DNA of 64,000 nucleotides from NCBI GenBank assembly GCA_001600455.1, contig BCKC01000011.1:337835-401834 (forward strand). The letters run 5' to 3'. This DNA comes from Endocalyx cinctus. Its lineage: Eukaryota > Ascomycota > Sordariomycetes > Amphisphaeriales > Apiosporaceae. How positions within the stretch are numbered: the first letter of the stretch is position 1; each line of letters opens with the position of its first letter. The translations under genes and the position numbers were made by a program. The notes under the pieces are model-generated. The model was not told the origin of the DNA. It saw nothing but the letters and a program-made list of their open reading frames with translations, and did no database searches. Below are positions 36,095 through 48,680 of this stretch, in pieces.

Positions 36095-38037
36095 ATGTCG
36101 CTCGTCTCCCTGTCCACGTCTTCGTCAGCAAACGCCGCAATCAATCCTGATGCCCTAGATACCGTTTTATCAAAGGCAGCGCTGCGATTATCGGAACCCC
36201 AAAAGCGCGACTTCACTACACTGCTCTCGAGCCTCGAGGCCGGCATCGCGGCTCTGTCCGACGAAAAATCCATCATCCCCGTACCGGACCAGAATGTTTA
36301 TCCCAGGAGTGGCGTATACATTCCGGTGCCCGATGACAACCCGTTAAACGCATGGGCTACGAGATTTACGGCTAAGAAAGCGGGGGAGGGGAAGGGGTTA
36401 AAGTTGGAAAGCAAGACTGTCGCTCTGAAGGATAACATGGCGTTTGCGGGCGTGAGGTGTACTAATGGAACTGGTATGAAGGTTGATGAAAAGAAAGGGG
36501 AATGGGTGCCGGAAGTGGATGCCACTATCGCCACGTGGATTTTAGATGCGGGCGCTACGATTACGGGGAAGTCGGGTACGTTGGTATTATCTCTTTTTTT
36601 TTTTTTTTTTTTCTGGTCGGCTTCAAACCTACGTTTTCGATGGTGCGACGCGATCTACTACTCTACGAATACCAAAGGCGCTTCTAACATAAATCTATGA
36701 AACACGTTAATAGCCTGTGAAAACGCGTGCTTAGAAGGCATGTCGGCAACGTCCGTCACCGGCGCCGTGCACAACCCTTGGGCTCGAGGCTACAGCGCGG
36801 GCGGCTCGAGTTCCGGATCCGCTGCTCTAGTAGCCAACGGCGACGTAGACTTGGCCATCGGCTGCGATCAGGGAGGCAGTATCCGCATTCCCGCAAGCTC
36901 GTGCGGAATTGTCGGTCTGAAACCGACTTGGGGTTTGGTCCCGTACACGGGCATACTTAGCCTCGAAGCGACCATCGATCACGCGGGTCCCATGGCCAGG
37001 ACGGTCCGGGACTGCGCACAATTTCTCGAGGTCATCGCCGGCAGCGACGGATGGGACGACAGGCAGCCTCCTTTCGGGCTTGAGCGAGACGGGAGCGAGA
37101 AACTGAATTTCGTAGCCCCGATCGACGCCGTCGTGGCCAAAGAGGCCGGGAAGATGCTGGAAGGCGTCAAGATCGGCGTTTTGACGGAGGGCTTTGCGAT
37201 CTCGAACCAAGATCCCAACGTCGTGGCTTGTGTTCGGGCCGCCGTGGGCAAGTTTTCCGAGCTCGGCGCGGCCAAGGTAGCCGACGTCTCGGTGCCGCTA
37301 CACAAAGATGCGCCGCTGGTATGGATGTGTGCTCTTCCGCTTGCCGGGGTGAAAGAGGCGCTTTTCGGCGATACGCATGGGCGTAAACAGTTCTACATGA
37401 CGGACCGAATGGCCGGCGGTTTGGACCAGGGAAGCGGCCTCACGCAGTCTCAATTCGATGCTCTTGGACCCGGAGCCAGAAATATGTATATGGGATATCT
37501 CTGGGTGCAGGAGAAATTTGGTCCGAAGCTTCATGGAAAGTCTATGAACTTGCTGAAGGCTATTAGCGTGAGTGACTGACTTATCATTCGTACTTAGGAG
37601 TACTGACGGTGGGACATAGGATGCATACGATAATGCGTTGAAAGAATACGATGTCCTCGTTATGCCAACGTTACCCTACGCAGCTCCTCGTTTACCCGAG
37701 GAAGGTTGGGAGGCCGACGGACAGCTGAATTTCATGAGTCGGACAACGGGTCTGATTGCCAACACTTGCCCATTTAATAGTAAGTCATTTCCGTTTTTTT
37801 ATGCTTTTTTTTTAATCAAAACGAAGCGAGGAAATCGAGGAGTCTTTAATGACACTACATTTACCAGATTCTGGGCATCCTGCCCTATCTTTACCCGTGG
37901 GTCTTGTCCCTGCTAAAGAAGACCCATCAGTGAAATTGCCTGTCGGCCTACAGATTGTGGGACGAAAGTACTCTGATGTAGACTGTATCAAAGTCGCAGC
38001 AGCTTGGGAGAAGGCGTTTGATTGGAAGAAGCTCTAA
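36095..38037 (+). CDS. Amidase (amidase-signature family)
   Basis: Exons 36095-36575, 36714-37567, 37620-37779, 37868-38037 give 554 residues. Hydrolyses amides with a Ser-cisSer-Lys triad: Lys112 in A-L-K-D-N, cis-Ser in the G-G-S-S-S-G-S run (about 190-196), nucleophile Ser in G-G-S-I-R-I-P. The signature continues to G-L-K-P-T-W-G. Start at ATG 36095 is favoured; a further in-frame upstream stretch lacks ATG. Intron 1 contains T19. Introns are phase 1, 0 and 1. The sequence looks intact; substrate (for example a nitrile-pathway amide) cannot be chosen. High GC compared with the flanks. Confidence 0.93.
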
Positions 38038-38999
38038 TTAAATTAGAAAATCTAGGTAAATAGCAAGTAATTAATCGCAACGTTTATTTGCTATTTTCTA
38101 CCGTCTTTTTCTTCGATTTTATCCTAAGTTAGGGGTTTTCACTATTATACTACATTAAGAAATTATCATGGCAACTTTGAAGAGTTCTCCACATCAGATA
38201 ATCTATAAATGTGCCTTTAGCGAATAAATGATTATAGAAATTGATATCTTAGCTATTTACGTATAACTATCCATTGTTTTACTGGGAGGTGGATTATGAT
38301 TCATGTCAATAGCATATTTTTGAACATTTGCAGGCTGAAGTAGTAGTCTTACCTCTAGCTCGAGGTCCTGGACCTTGGTGAAGTTGGGGTCAACCTAGGC
38401 GCTAGGGAACAAGACCAGACACTTGTGAGGCGATGCTGAATGGATATGACGAGACGGTGTTCAGGAAAGATGTTACGCATGAATAAATTAGAAAATAATT
38501 ACCATCAGCCCTTATTAATTGTTAAAGAATTCTGTCATAATTAACGACGTATGAAGTCAGACAGTCAGGATAAGCTGACAGGCAGGTAACAACCGCATAG
38601 CCAAGCTACATAGCGTAATGATTAGCGCTGGGTATTACACTTGTACCCCTACGTACATGTAACCTTTTTTTTTCGACTGCAGGTTTACACGCTGCATTGC
38701 AGCAAAACCTGACAGGCTGACAGGGTTCTTACTGATTGTTGTTGGTAGCATCTCCACAGCGACCTCTCAGTGACAATATTGGCTGCTTTCGATTTTGTTA
38801 CTACTTTTTTTTTTTTTTTTTCAAGTACTTCCAACAAAATAAATAAATAATCAGGGGACAAGACGCCCAATACATCAAGAATTAATATTTTTAAATAATC
38901 TAGAGTTCAATCTCAAAAGTCACAGCTGTATTTCCTGGGGAAGTCAGTTTGCGAGTAGAGACACATTAGGCCAGCTTTTCGTACATTTTATTCGCAGTC
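38038..38999. other. Intergenic between amidase and epoxide hydrolase
   Basis: No gene seen; homopolymer T run near 38806-38821. Direct tandem pieces of GACAGGCTGACAGG (about 38710-38722) only. Confidence 0.5.
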
Positions 39000-40341
39000 A
39001 TGGGTGACATCTCACCGTATCAGATATCCGTGTCAGATTCGGCGATCTCCAATCTCAAGACTAAACTTTCGCTAACGAAGTTCCCACGCGAAACATCATT
39101 CTCCAGCGAATGGAAATTTGGGGCGCCGCTGGATGAAATTAAACGACTCGCAAATTTCTGGTCGGAGAAATACGATTGGAGGAAAGCTGAAGCTAAACTC
39201 AACAGGCTCCCACAATTTACCACCGCGTTATCGATACAGGGACATGAAGACTCCCTCAAGATTCATTTCGTCCACCAGGAGAGCAAAAGTCCGAACAGTA
39301 TTCCTCTCCTATTCTGCCATGGCTGTACGTATACACCCATTCAAAACTAAGATGGCACGTTTTCGGCTAACAGATTCTATAAGGGGCTGGTAGCTTCAAC
39401 GAGGTCAGCAAGCTCTTGCCTATCTTGACGGATGATGCGGACGAGTCCCAGCCAACTTTCCATGTTGTCGCCCCATCGTTACCCAATTGTGGCTTCTCGG
39501 AAAAGACTACAAAAGCATATTTCGGGATCGCGCAGTACGCGGAAGTGTGTCATAAGCTGATGCTACGGCTCGGCTACGAGAAGTATGGTAAGTGTGATTC
39601 TTCCTATATTTTGACTATTATCCCTTTTCTACCAAGTGACTTAACATAATTTCGCATCTAGTCACGCAAGGCGGCGATTGGGGATTCCTCATAACTCGAG
39701 CCATGAGTGTATTATACCCAGGTCACGTTCTTGCTTCCCACCTCAACTTCATAATGTCGCTACCTCCGTCGCCTTTGTCCACTCCACTTCTGGTATTGCA
39801 ATACATCGCTGGACTGTACACTCCAGGCGAAAAGGCGGGACTTAAAAGAACGCAGTGGTACCAATCCGAAGGGTCAGCGTACGGCTTGCTCCAAAGCAGT
39901 AAGCCGCACACGGTTGGCTTTGCGCTCGCGGATAGTCCCGTGGCATTACTCGCTTGGATCTACGAGAAGTTACACGATTGGACGGACAACTATCCATGGA
40001 CCGATGAAGAAATACTCACGTGGACGAGCATTTACTACTTCAGCGACGCAGGTGCCGAAGCTAGCATCGGCCTTTACTACGACATCCAACATCCCGACCC
40101 GGCCGTGGAGAAGACCATGTCTATGAACGCGTTGATGAGATGGATTCCGACGCCTCTAGGATTATCTTATTTTCCCATGGATGTCATTGTTCTTCCAAGT
40201 TCTTGGGGTAAGACAATAGGGCCTGTGATCTACGAGAAGAGGCACGATGAAGGGGGCCATTTTGCAGCCTATGAAAAACCGCAGCTACTAGCCAAGGATT
40301 TAAGGAAAACAGTGATTCAGGCCCGGATTAATTTGACATAA
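39000..40341 (+). CDS. Epoxide hydrolase (EHN-domain alpha/beta hydrolase)
   Basis: Exons 39000-39324, 39384-39587, 39662-40341 give 402 residues. Hydrolyses epoxides to diols. N-terminal EHN helical region (residues 1-100), oxyanion motif H-G-W-A-G-S rebuilt over intron 1, nucleophile Asp182 in the strand motif G-G-D-W-G, lid Tyr in E-G-S-A-Y-G, and catalytic His376 in G-G-H-F-A. No signal peptide or membrane anchor: cytosolic, unlike the mammalian microsomal form. Introns phase 1 and 1. It is adjacent to the amidase and 1.3 kb before the LYS2-like gene, in the same strand; whether it belongs to the cluster is open. Confidence 0.93.
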
Positions 40342-41670
40342 AGTTGATCAAGGGTTTGAGGTGCACATACGTCCTTAAATAAGGCAGAGGTAGTAAGCTC
40401 AACTGTTTGGCTCCTATAGAGCGCAAGTAGTTGTTATTTATTGCACGAAGATCATCCCGCTCACCACTGGAAATATTACCTGCATCACAACCTAATTACT
40501 AAGTTCGCGCTCAGGGGTACAGTTTCCTCTAAGCCCATACAACCACCGGGGAGATCGGCCACCCCATAGCATAGAATAATTGTAAGTCAGCCGGTCCAGT
40601 GATCATACATTTTATGGGTTTTGTTATTCTGTATTTCTATTTCCATACTTCATATCAACTACCGGTAATCTCCTGACAAGGGCCAAGATGTCCTATTCCG
40701 TATCCAATGAGCATGATTCAAAGAAGCTTAGCAGATGCCTCTCCGCTTTTCCTTGAGCTATACCCCCCTTTTGGTCTTTTCCTTTCGTTTCCTTTGAAGA
40801 GTAAATAAATAGTTAATAAGAGATTGCTACTTGTTCCGTCCATCAATCGTCCGTGATAGCCTTTAAAATGGAATATCGGTTCTCCAAAGAACTTGCTTGA
40901 CTAATTACTCCATCTCGTTTTCTACATATCTCAACAATAAGACCAAGATATAGTGGTGGGTATACTAAAAATATAAAATATAGTGGTGAATGCATTATTT
41001 ATGAGCTTATCGATAATTAAATAAAACCCTATTAAAAAGTAAAACATTAATTATTATATGTATACTCCGTCTATATATATATATATATTCACTAAGTTAA
41101 GTTATTCATTAAACGGGAGGTGAGCTTGCAGCCCACAGAACATCCCGAGTTTACAATTTTTACTATGTTACACGAAAAAGATAAGATAAGAAAACGACAG
41201 GGGTTTTTAAAGATGATTCCGTAGAGGCGTGTAGAAGACCCTTCGTAAACTCAGGCACTCAGGCATAAATACTCCGTACGGCGTGTCAGCGTGTGATAAT
41301 CTTATACACAGGGCGTACGCACGAGGGCCAATGGAGAAATTCTTTAAGTGACTCCTCAGCTCCTCTGGTTTTTAGTAGCTGGGGCTAATCTGAATATGAA
41401 TTAGTAACGGGATATTTCTTGACCGCTTTCCTTTTTCAAGTAATCATCTAAAAATGCCCCTCCCGAAATTCGGAGCAACTGACGCATTCCGGCAGAAAAA
41501 ATAAAATAAAAATAAAATAAAACAAAAAAACTTTCAAAAAGCTCCTAGTTCTTGGGGCAGCTCTCCCGAGATACCAATTAATATACTTCACCCGTCACCA
41601 ATTAATCACTGATATCACTTTAAATTGTTGGATATTCAAGATAAATTGCCAAGAAATAATTGCCACCACT
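40342..41670. other. Intergenic upstream of the LYS2-like gene
   Basis: No gene seen. TATATATATATATATA near 41075 and A-rich tracts near 41505-41525. The region directly upstream of 41671 does not encode the missing N-terminal part of a LYS2 protein in any frame that I can see. Confidence 0.55.
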
Positions 41671-44600
41671 ATGGTCGAGCTACCCGACCCCACGAGTGAC
41701 CTCGACTGGAGCGGCTACATCGGCGCAATCCACGAGCACTTTTACAAGAATGCTCTCGCACACCCTTCCCGGGCTTGTGTCACGGAGACCAAGAGCTCGA
41801 CGTAAGACAGCCAGCTAGCTGCCTTGTGAAAAAAAAAAAAAAAAACACTTCTAGCTCCCGCTGCTGACTTCCATTCAGGTCACCGACAAGAACCTTCGAC
41901 TATCGCCAAATATCCGAGGCTGCCAACACAATCGCTAATCATCTTCACGATGCTGGCATCACAAACGGAGATGTGGTCATGATCTTCGCGAACAGAACCG
42001 TAGAGCTGATCTGCGCGTTTATGGGCGTTTTGGTGCGACCTGCCATACCTGTTTCAATTGAACTTGACTGACCGAGATTTGCAGGCTGCCGGAGCTACCG
42101 TCACAGTCCTGGACCCGCTGTACCCCCCGCAAAGGCAGCAGGGTAGGCATGAATTGCCTCATTCTTGCTGAAGCAGTTCGACTAACGGGTGATAGTCTAC
42201 ATCGAATCGTCCCAACCTAAGGCCATGATTTCGATCGGCAAGACCATCGACGAAAATGGGTTCGTTCGTTCCGTGCCTGTGTTATCGCAAATAAGCCCCA
42301 ACTTCCTTCTCCTACCAATCACCGCCAGATCTCAACAATTCTCCTTGCTAATATTGTCATTTTCAGCCCTCTTGCTCCTCTCGTACAAAAATATGTCGAC
42401 GAAGAATTATCTCTCAAGACCCAGATTCCCGAGCTCCGCATGAGTGACGACGGTATCCTATTCGGCGGAAAGAAGGATGACGTTGATATATTCGACGCGG
42501 TGCGGTCCAAAGCCTCATCTCCCCCCGACGTTCTTGTCGGCCCAGACTCCGTCAGTGTCATGTCTTTCACTTCCGGATCAGAGGGAAGGCCCAAGTGCGT
42601 GTTAGGGCGTCATTACAGCTTAGCAAAATACATCCCCTGGATGGCGGAGCGCTTCAACCTCTCAGCAGATTCGAAGTTCGCTTGTCTTAGTGGAATTGCC
42701 CATGATCCCATTCAGCGAGGTAAGGCTTGTCAGTATCGGAATGTTCCTGCCTCAACTTACATCTTTACACAGACATTTTCACACCTTTGTTCCTCGGTGC
42801 TCATCTATTGATCCCGGCCAAGGAGGACATTGCCCACGAGAAGCTGAGCGAGTGGATGCGAGAATGGTCGCCGACCGTTACGCATTTAACACCTGCCATG
42901 GGAAATGTACTTGTGGCAGCGTCTAGCACCAAGTTTCCCGCTCTCCGGCATGTCTTCTTTGTCGGCGATGTTCTCACCACTCGCGATTGCAAGGCCCTTC
43001 GGCAGTTGGCGCCAGCATGCCGCATCGTGAATATGTACGGAACCACCGAGACGAGTGAGTAGTCCTGAATCGACTCTGCGAATGAGAATAACTAACAGTT
43101 ATACCGTAGGTCGAGCGGTTTCTTATTTTGAAATTCTTTCGGCGGAAGAGGATCCCGCTGCTCTCGACTCGCTTGGGGACACCATTCCCGCGGGTTGGGG
43201 TATGCAGAACGTTCAAGTTCTTGTCGTATCTCAGGAGGATCACAGCAAGATGTGCGGCGTTGGAGAAGTTGGAGAGCTGATGATAAGAGCAGCTGGGCTT
43301 TCGGCTGGTTACCTCAACGACCCCGAGAAGAACAAGGAGAAGTTTCTCGATAACTGGTTTGTCGATAACAACAAGTGGGTTGAGGCTGACAAGGCCAAAG
43401 ACAAGGGTGAGCCATGGCGCGCCTTCTTCAACGGAGTTCGTGACAGGGTCTATAGAACGGGAGACCTTGGCCAGTATCTTCCCTCGGGAGCCGTACGCGT
43501 ATCTGGCCGAATCGACTCTCAAGTCAAAATTCGCGGTTTCCGGATTGAGCTCAACGAAATCGATGCTCATTTAAGTGGCTGCCCCCTGGTACAAGATTGC
43601 AAGACGCTTGTGAGGAGGGATGCCCACGAGGAACCCAAACTTGTCAGCTATATTGTCCCTGACATGGCAGAGTGGAAGCGCTGGTTGGACGCCAATAATC
43701 AGGAAGACGTTCAGGACGAGGGTATTGCGATAGGGCCTGCCGTCGTTTACCTCAAGAAGTTTCGTGCCCTTCAAGCAGTTGTTCGTGACCACCTTAAGCA
43801 TCGTCTTGCGTCGCATTCGATACCCTCAGTTTTTATTATGCTACAGAAATTACCCCTCAACCCGAACGGCAAGGTGGACTCCCCGAATCTGCCCTTTCCC
43901 GATACAACTGAAATAATGGAAGAGACCTCGGAAGAGGATCTAAAGAGCTGGGAGGCCCTATCCGAGACAGAAAAAGCCATTGCCTCGCTCTGGTCAACTC
44001 TTATCCCAGGTCTCAATGCCAAGACGCTCAGGTATGTGATGAAAGTATTCGACGCCTTTTTACAGATGAACAGAAAGCTGATCTAAGCATAGACCCGAGT
44101 CGGACTTTTTCGACTACGGTGGGCACAGCTTACTCGCCCAGCAAATGTTGCTGTCTCTTCGGAAGGAGTTGAATGCTGATATTCTTATTGGCGTTCTTTA
44201 CTCCAATGCGACACTGCGGGGTCTGAGCAGCCAGGTTGACCATCTCCGCAGTGGCCAGGCCGTCGAAGAAAAGAAGGAAACCGAATCAATATACGCTAAA
44301 TCATTGGATGAGTTGGTGAAGACCTTGGACGAAAAGTACCAGACGGCAGATCCAGATTCCCTGAGCCCGTCAAGCGGTGCCACGTTCTTCCTTACTGGTG
44401 CTACAGGTTTCTTGGGCGCGTACCTAGTCAAGGAAATCTTGGAGAGGAAGAACACCAAGCTCATTGCTCACATCCGTGGAGCGAAAGATACTGCTTTTGC
44501 TAAGGAGCGCCTAGTAACGTCCCTTAAGGGTTATCTACTGTGGCAGGACTCATGGGAAGATAGAATCTCGTGTGTTCTTGGCGACCTATCCAAACCTCGC

Positions 44601-45641
44601 CTTGGACTTGATGATGCTAGTTGGAAGCACATCGCCGAAACAGCCGATGTTGTGGTACACAATGGTGCTTACGTCCACTGGATTGCCCGATACGAGCAGA
44701 TGCTGCGCAGTAACGTACTATCCGTTATTGATGCAATGAAGCTCTGTAATGAGGGCAAGCCTAAGCTTTTCTCCTTCGTTTCGTCCACTTCGACTCTAGA
44801 TACCGATTACTACTATAACCTCTCAAGGGACCAGGTCGCCATCGGTCGCGGCGCGGTGCTTGAGTCAGACGATATGGAGGGCAGCCGTTATGGTCTTGGC
44901 ACTGGTTACGGCCAAACCAAGTGGGTTTCCGAGCAACTGGCTCGCGAAGCTGGGAAGCGTGGTCTCCGTGGCTCTGTTGTCCGACCAGGATACATCCTCG
45001 GTGGTCGCAGTGGTGTTTGCAACACGGATGATTTCTTAATCAGGCTCTGCAAGGGCTGTGTTCAGTTGGGTGCTAGGCCACGTATCATCAATACTGTTAA
45101 CGCCATCCCGGTTGACCACGTCGCCAAGGTCGTCATTGCCTCGGCCCTGAACCCCCTGCCCGGAGTAAACGTCTGCCACGTCACCGCACACCCGAGACTG
45201 CGCATGAGCGAGTTCCTCTCGGCGCTAAACTACTACGGCTACGACGTTCCTGAAGTCGACTATGAAGAGTGGAAGACGCAGCTCGAGCAGTTCGTCTTAG
45301 CGGGTTCGGTTGAGAAGGATCAGGAGCAGAGTGCACTCATGCCGTTATTCCACATGGCCACGTCCGATCTGCCCTCAACAACGCGCGCCCCTGAACTAGA
45401 CGATAGGAACGCCATGGCCGTCCTTAAAGGCGACGCTGATCGATGGACGGGCGTTGACGATAGCGCTGGCGAGGGCGTGACGCGCGAGGATATTGGAAGG
45501 TATCTGAGATTTTTGGCGACGATCAAGTTCTTACCTTTCCCGACCAGTCGGGGACGCGAGCTGCCGCCCATCTCAGCCGATATTGCACAGGCTCAAGTAC
45601 AGTGGGGTGTAGGTGGTCGTGGTGGAACCACTTCATCGTAA
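41671..45641 (+). CDS. LYS2-like alpha-aminoadipate reductase (A-T-R), lacking the usual N-terminal region
   Basis: Exons 41671-41801, 41879-42032, 42085-42142, 42196-42259, 42367-42719, 42773-43054, 43110-44031, 44093-45641; 3513 nt, 1170 residues. The enzyme family activates L-2-aminoadipate with ATP, loads it on a carrier and reduces it with NADPH to the semialdehyde. A domain about 1-600: T-S-G-S-E-G-R-P-K core, A-H-D-P-I-Q-R and G-T-T-E-T-S; the G-V-L-G-R-H motif is C-V-L-G-R-H here. T domain Ser667 in G-G-H-S. R domain from about 745: G-A-T-G-F-L-G cofactor motif and Tyr927/Lys931 in Y-G-Q-T-K. LYS2 proteins are usually about 1400 residues with about 200 extra N-terminal residues, so this one begins directly at the A domain. 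It stands in the SwnK neighbourhood and is likely a cluster paralogue, though it could be the genome's only copy. Confidence 0.93.
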
Positions 45642-47228
45642 CACTCCCCGCGGTGGACGTGATGATATTTGACGAGATTTTGAAATTAAAAAAAAAACCT
45701 TCAGAGGGAGACGTATATAAAAGTTATCTATTTTTATTTTCTATGCATATATATCGGGATGGATGATTTATAGGCGTCAAAAAAAACTTAGGAATAGATT
45801 AGGGATGAAGCCAAGGTAGTCTATACGCAGCGAGTTTTAGCAGCTTATGTGTGACGGTGCTCTTGAACTGCTCTAACTCCTCCTCCTCCTCCTCCTCCAC
45901 GCTGAAGCTTCACACCGCGTTACTGAAGTCTACAGTATACACCTAATCCCCAATTCATGGCCTATTTAAAGGGCATGGTGTAATTCACAGGGCATTTATA
46001 GGGCATATAGCTACTAAGCATGCTACAACTTACGGCGAGCAAATTGATCTTAAGTTAATGGCTGGCAGTGCCAGCTGTAAAAAGTAATGGCAATAGTAGA
46101 CCTCATCTGAAAATACTACCTACTTTACAGTTTTATAGTTTCCGGACAAATCAATGAAGCCCGCATATACTTAATAAGTATGTTATGTAGAGTCAAATGT
46201 ATTGAAACCCTTAAAGTATGCATCTTCTTTTCTCCCTTTGATTGATAATTCATCTCCTTTCAACATTCAAATTTACCTAAGCTTGACCCTTGCGAGTAGT
46301 CTCTCTTGTTTGGTTACCTCGCCACGTCTCATGCTCCCATCCAAGAGTAACGATGCATTTTCCTTCGCCGATAATACCTCTTACTGGGTATTCCTGATCG
46401 GAATATTGTTTTCCGAAATCCCACGTTTCGAAGGGCAACCTGGATTGGAGGGGACTTTGAGCTTCGTCCTGCCGCATGTAATATAACAATCCTTCACTAC
46501 TACATACCACGACGTGTATAATCTTGCACTTCATAAGCCCACTTTTACGTGTACTAAGACGATTTTGATGTATTAATCGAGTGTTTAATTTGCACCTTCG
46601 TTCTCGGGACCGATATACTTCAAAGAGGATGGGCAATGATATTCTGAAAATGGAGATCAACATACATGGGTAAGTCAGCATAAAGAATCTTTACTGTGTA
46701 GTAGAAGCTGTCATTCCAGCCCCTGATAGTTAATTATTGCGACGACGCTAACCGTATGGACCTCCGACATTCTCATTCGCCAAGCTTCTTGGTCAGAAAT
46801 GTATTCAGCGCAAAATCGGTAACCCAAAAAAGAATAGGAAATGCTAGACTAATTTCCTTGGATGTGTAACAAGGATAAGAGTTCTTTAAGCTTGGCTATA
46901 CATGGGGTATTGACCCCGCTTCGTACAGGCAACTGAAGCTACCCTGACCAGGTTTGACAGCTACTACTGTACTTTCAGTCAAGATGCTGACGAACCAAAC
47001 GTGACGCAAAGGAATAAACGAATGGTGCATCGTGTATGACTGCTCGCATAGTTTATTTGAGTAGGACTCTTAAGATTTCCTGAAGGATTGAACAAGTTCA
47101 ACCGAAGGCTCAATAAGTTCCAACGTGTGAACTTTGATATAAAAAATCGTACATGGTAATTAGTGAGTACGTAGAATCATATAGTTTCCATAATAGAATT
47201 TCACAACTATTATACCGCTATCTAAAAT
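45642..47228. other. Intergenic
   Basis: No gene supported. (CTC)n microsatellite at about 45876-45899. A minus-strand 134-codon frame at 46277-46681 was considered and rejected. Confidence 0.5.
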
Positions 47229-48680
47229 ATGATTTCCAAAGAGAGTGTTAGATGTCACCCTACGTGGACCCAAACCGGTTCAGACACGTATACCCAACCG
47301 TATGGCTTTCAAGAGGTCCTCTACAATGCGATATCAGTTCCACCCGGCTCACCCGGGCTTTTCCTAATAGGCACAGCCGTCACCTTTCGCTATGTACCTT
47401 CTAATCCGGATTCCAAGAAAGAGCCCTCTCAAGACCTTGTGCATCTGCTCCGCCGTGCATGGCTGCAACTGCGACAGAAATATCCAGGATTAGCCGCTGA
47501 GAACCTAAAGCATGGAAAAGTCTATAGATCACCATCGTCGGCCGCCGAGCTAGAGGCATGGCTTAGCTCCACATTCATCGTAAAGCCTGGAATGTCAGTT
47601 TCGGAGTACTGGAGAACCTTAGTCAAGACAAGGCAGATGACTATGATCTATTTTCCCGATACGCACGAGTTGTTCCTGCAAGGGGAGCATCACATTCTAG
47701 ACGGGAGAGGTCTCATGAACTTCTGGGATCGTTACTTCAAGGCGCTCACCTCTCCCTTGAAGATAGTGGACCTCATGGTGACGGACGGGTCGGAAGCCTC
47801 ACGTCTCCCCCCTCGGTCCGACGACCTCCTCGATACAGCGGAGAAAGCACCGGGTCGCGGAGAGAAGCGCGCGCAAGAAATCCTCGCCCCGCTCTCCGCC
47901 ATGACCTCGCCGATCAACATGCCCGTAGCCAACGCCCTCGCGCCCTGGTCTCGCGAGAACGAGTTCGTCGAGACCAAGATCGACGCGCGAGACGCGTCTC
48001 CGATCTTCGCCGCCTGCAAAGCGCAGGGTCTCAGCGCCACGGCCGCCTGGCACGCCGCCATCGTCCTCGCGACGCGCGAGATCCAAAAAGCAGCTAAAGA
48101 CGTCCCCGTCGGTACGGAATTCGCGACGTTTGGAAACTTCGATCTCCGGCGATATTTCCCCGCGCCGGACGAGACCTCGCCGCCGGACGCGTACTCCCTG
48201 AGTAACCACCACGCCGTCCTACCTCACGTGACGAGGCCCGACGGCAAGACCTTCGCCGAGATATCGCGCGAGCTGGCCGGCTTTTACAGGCAGGACCTGC
48301 CCGAGGCGGATCCGGAGGTGTGGAGCGCGCTGGGGCCCATGATCCGCTCGATGGTGCCCGAGTTCACGCGGGCGCAGCTCGAGGAGACGACGCCGGCGAT
48401 ATCGAGCTTGGGCGCCGTCGATAATTTCATCGGCTCGTCTTACGCCGACGCCGACGGGAAGGGGGCTTGGCAGATCGAGGACGTGTGGTTTTCGGATACG
48501 GTCACGGGGCCGTGGATGGAGTGTTTTATGTGGACGTGGCATGGGCGGTTGTCTTTGACTACGTGCTACAATCCAGCTTATTATACGCGCTCGGGGGTCA
48601 CCGAGTTTAATAAGCTGACGCTGAAGAAGTTGATGGATGGTCTAGGGATTGCGGAAGGGCTGTCGAAGCCTAAGCTCTGA
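47229..48680 (+). CDS. Acyltransferase / condensation-fold protein (Tri3-like or related)
   Basis: Single exon, 483 residues, no signal peptide. The H-H-I-L-D-G motif (H154-x3-D158) is the catalytic HxxxD of CoA-dependent acyltransferases and NRPS condensation domains, and spacing and length fit a stand-alone two-lobe enzyme such as the trichothecene 15-O-acetyltransferase type. A second-lobe D-F-G-W-G type motif is not obvious; W-x-S-x-T (W-F-S-D-T) near 425 may correspond to it. GC content is clearly above the neighbouring intergenic DNA. It is followed tail to tail by the PhyH-like gene (101 bases between stops). A role as an acylating or acyl-removing tailoring step in the SwnK-type cluster is inference. 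Confidence 0.8.
   Translation: MISKESVRCHPTWTQTGSDTYTQPYGFQEVLYNAISVPPGSPGLFLIGTAVTFRYVPSNPDSKKEPSQDLVHLLRRAWLQLRQKYPGLAAENLKHGKVYRSPSSAAELEAWLSSTFIVKPGMSVSEYWRTLVKTRQMTMIYFPDTHELFLQGEHHILDGRGLMNFWDRYFKALTSPLKIVDLMVTDGSEASRLPPRSDDLLDTAEKAPGRGEKRAQEILAPLSAMTSPINMPVANALAPWSRENEFVETKIDARDASPIFAACKAQGLSATAAWHAAIVLATREIQKAAKDVPVGTEFATFGNFDLRRYFPAPDETSPPDAYSLSNHHAVLPHVTRPDGKTFAEISRELAGFYRQDLPEADPEVWSALGPMIRSMVPEFTRAQLEETTPAISSLGAVDNFIGSSYADADGKGAWQIEDVWFSDTVTGPWMECFMWTWHGRLSLTTCYNPAYYTRSGVTEFNKLTLKKLMDGLGIAEGLSKPKL

Noticed and set aside
46277..46681. Minus-strand 134-codon frame with a faint chromodomain-like stretch (E-Y-P-V-R-G-I-I-G-E-G).
   Set aside because: No complete chromodomain or neighbouring exons were found, and composition is not clearly coding.
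48219..48542. Minus-strand frames inside the acyltransferase gene.
   Set aside because: High GC opens shadow frames; the plus-strand HxxxD protein is continuous and sensible.
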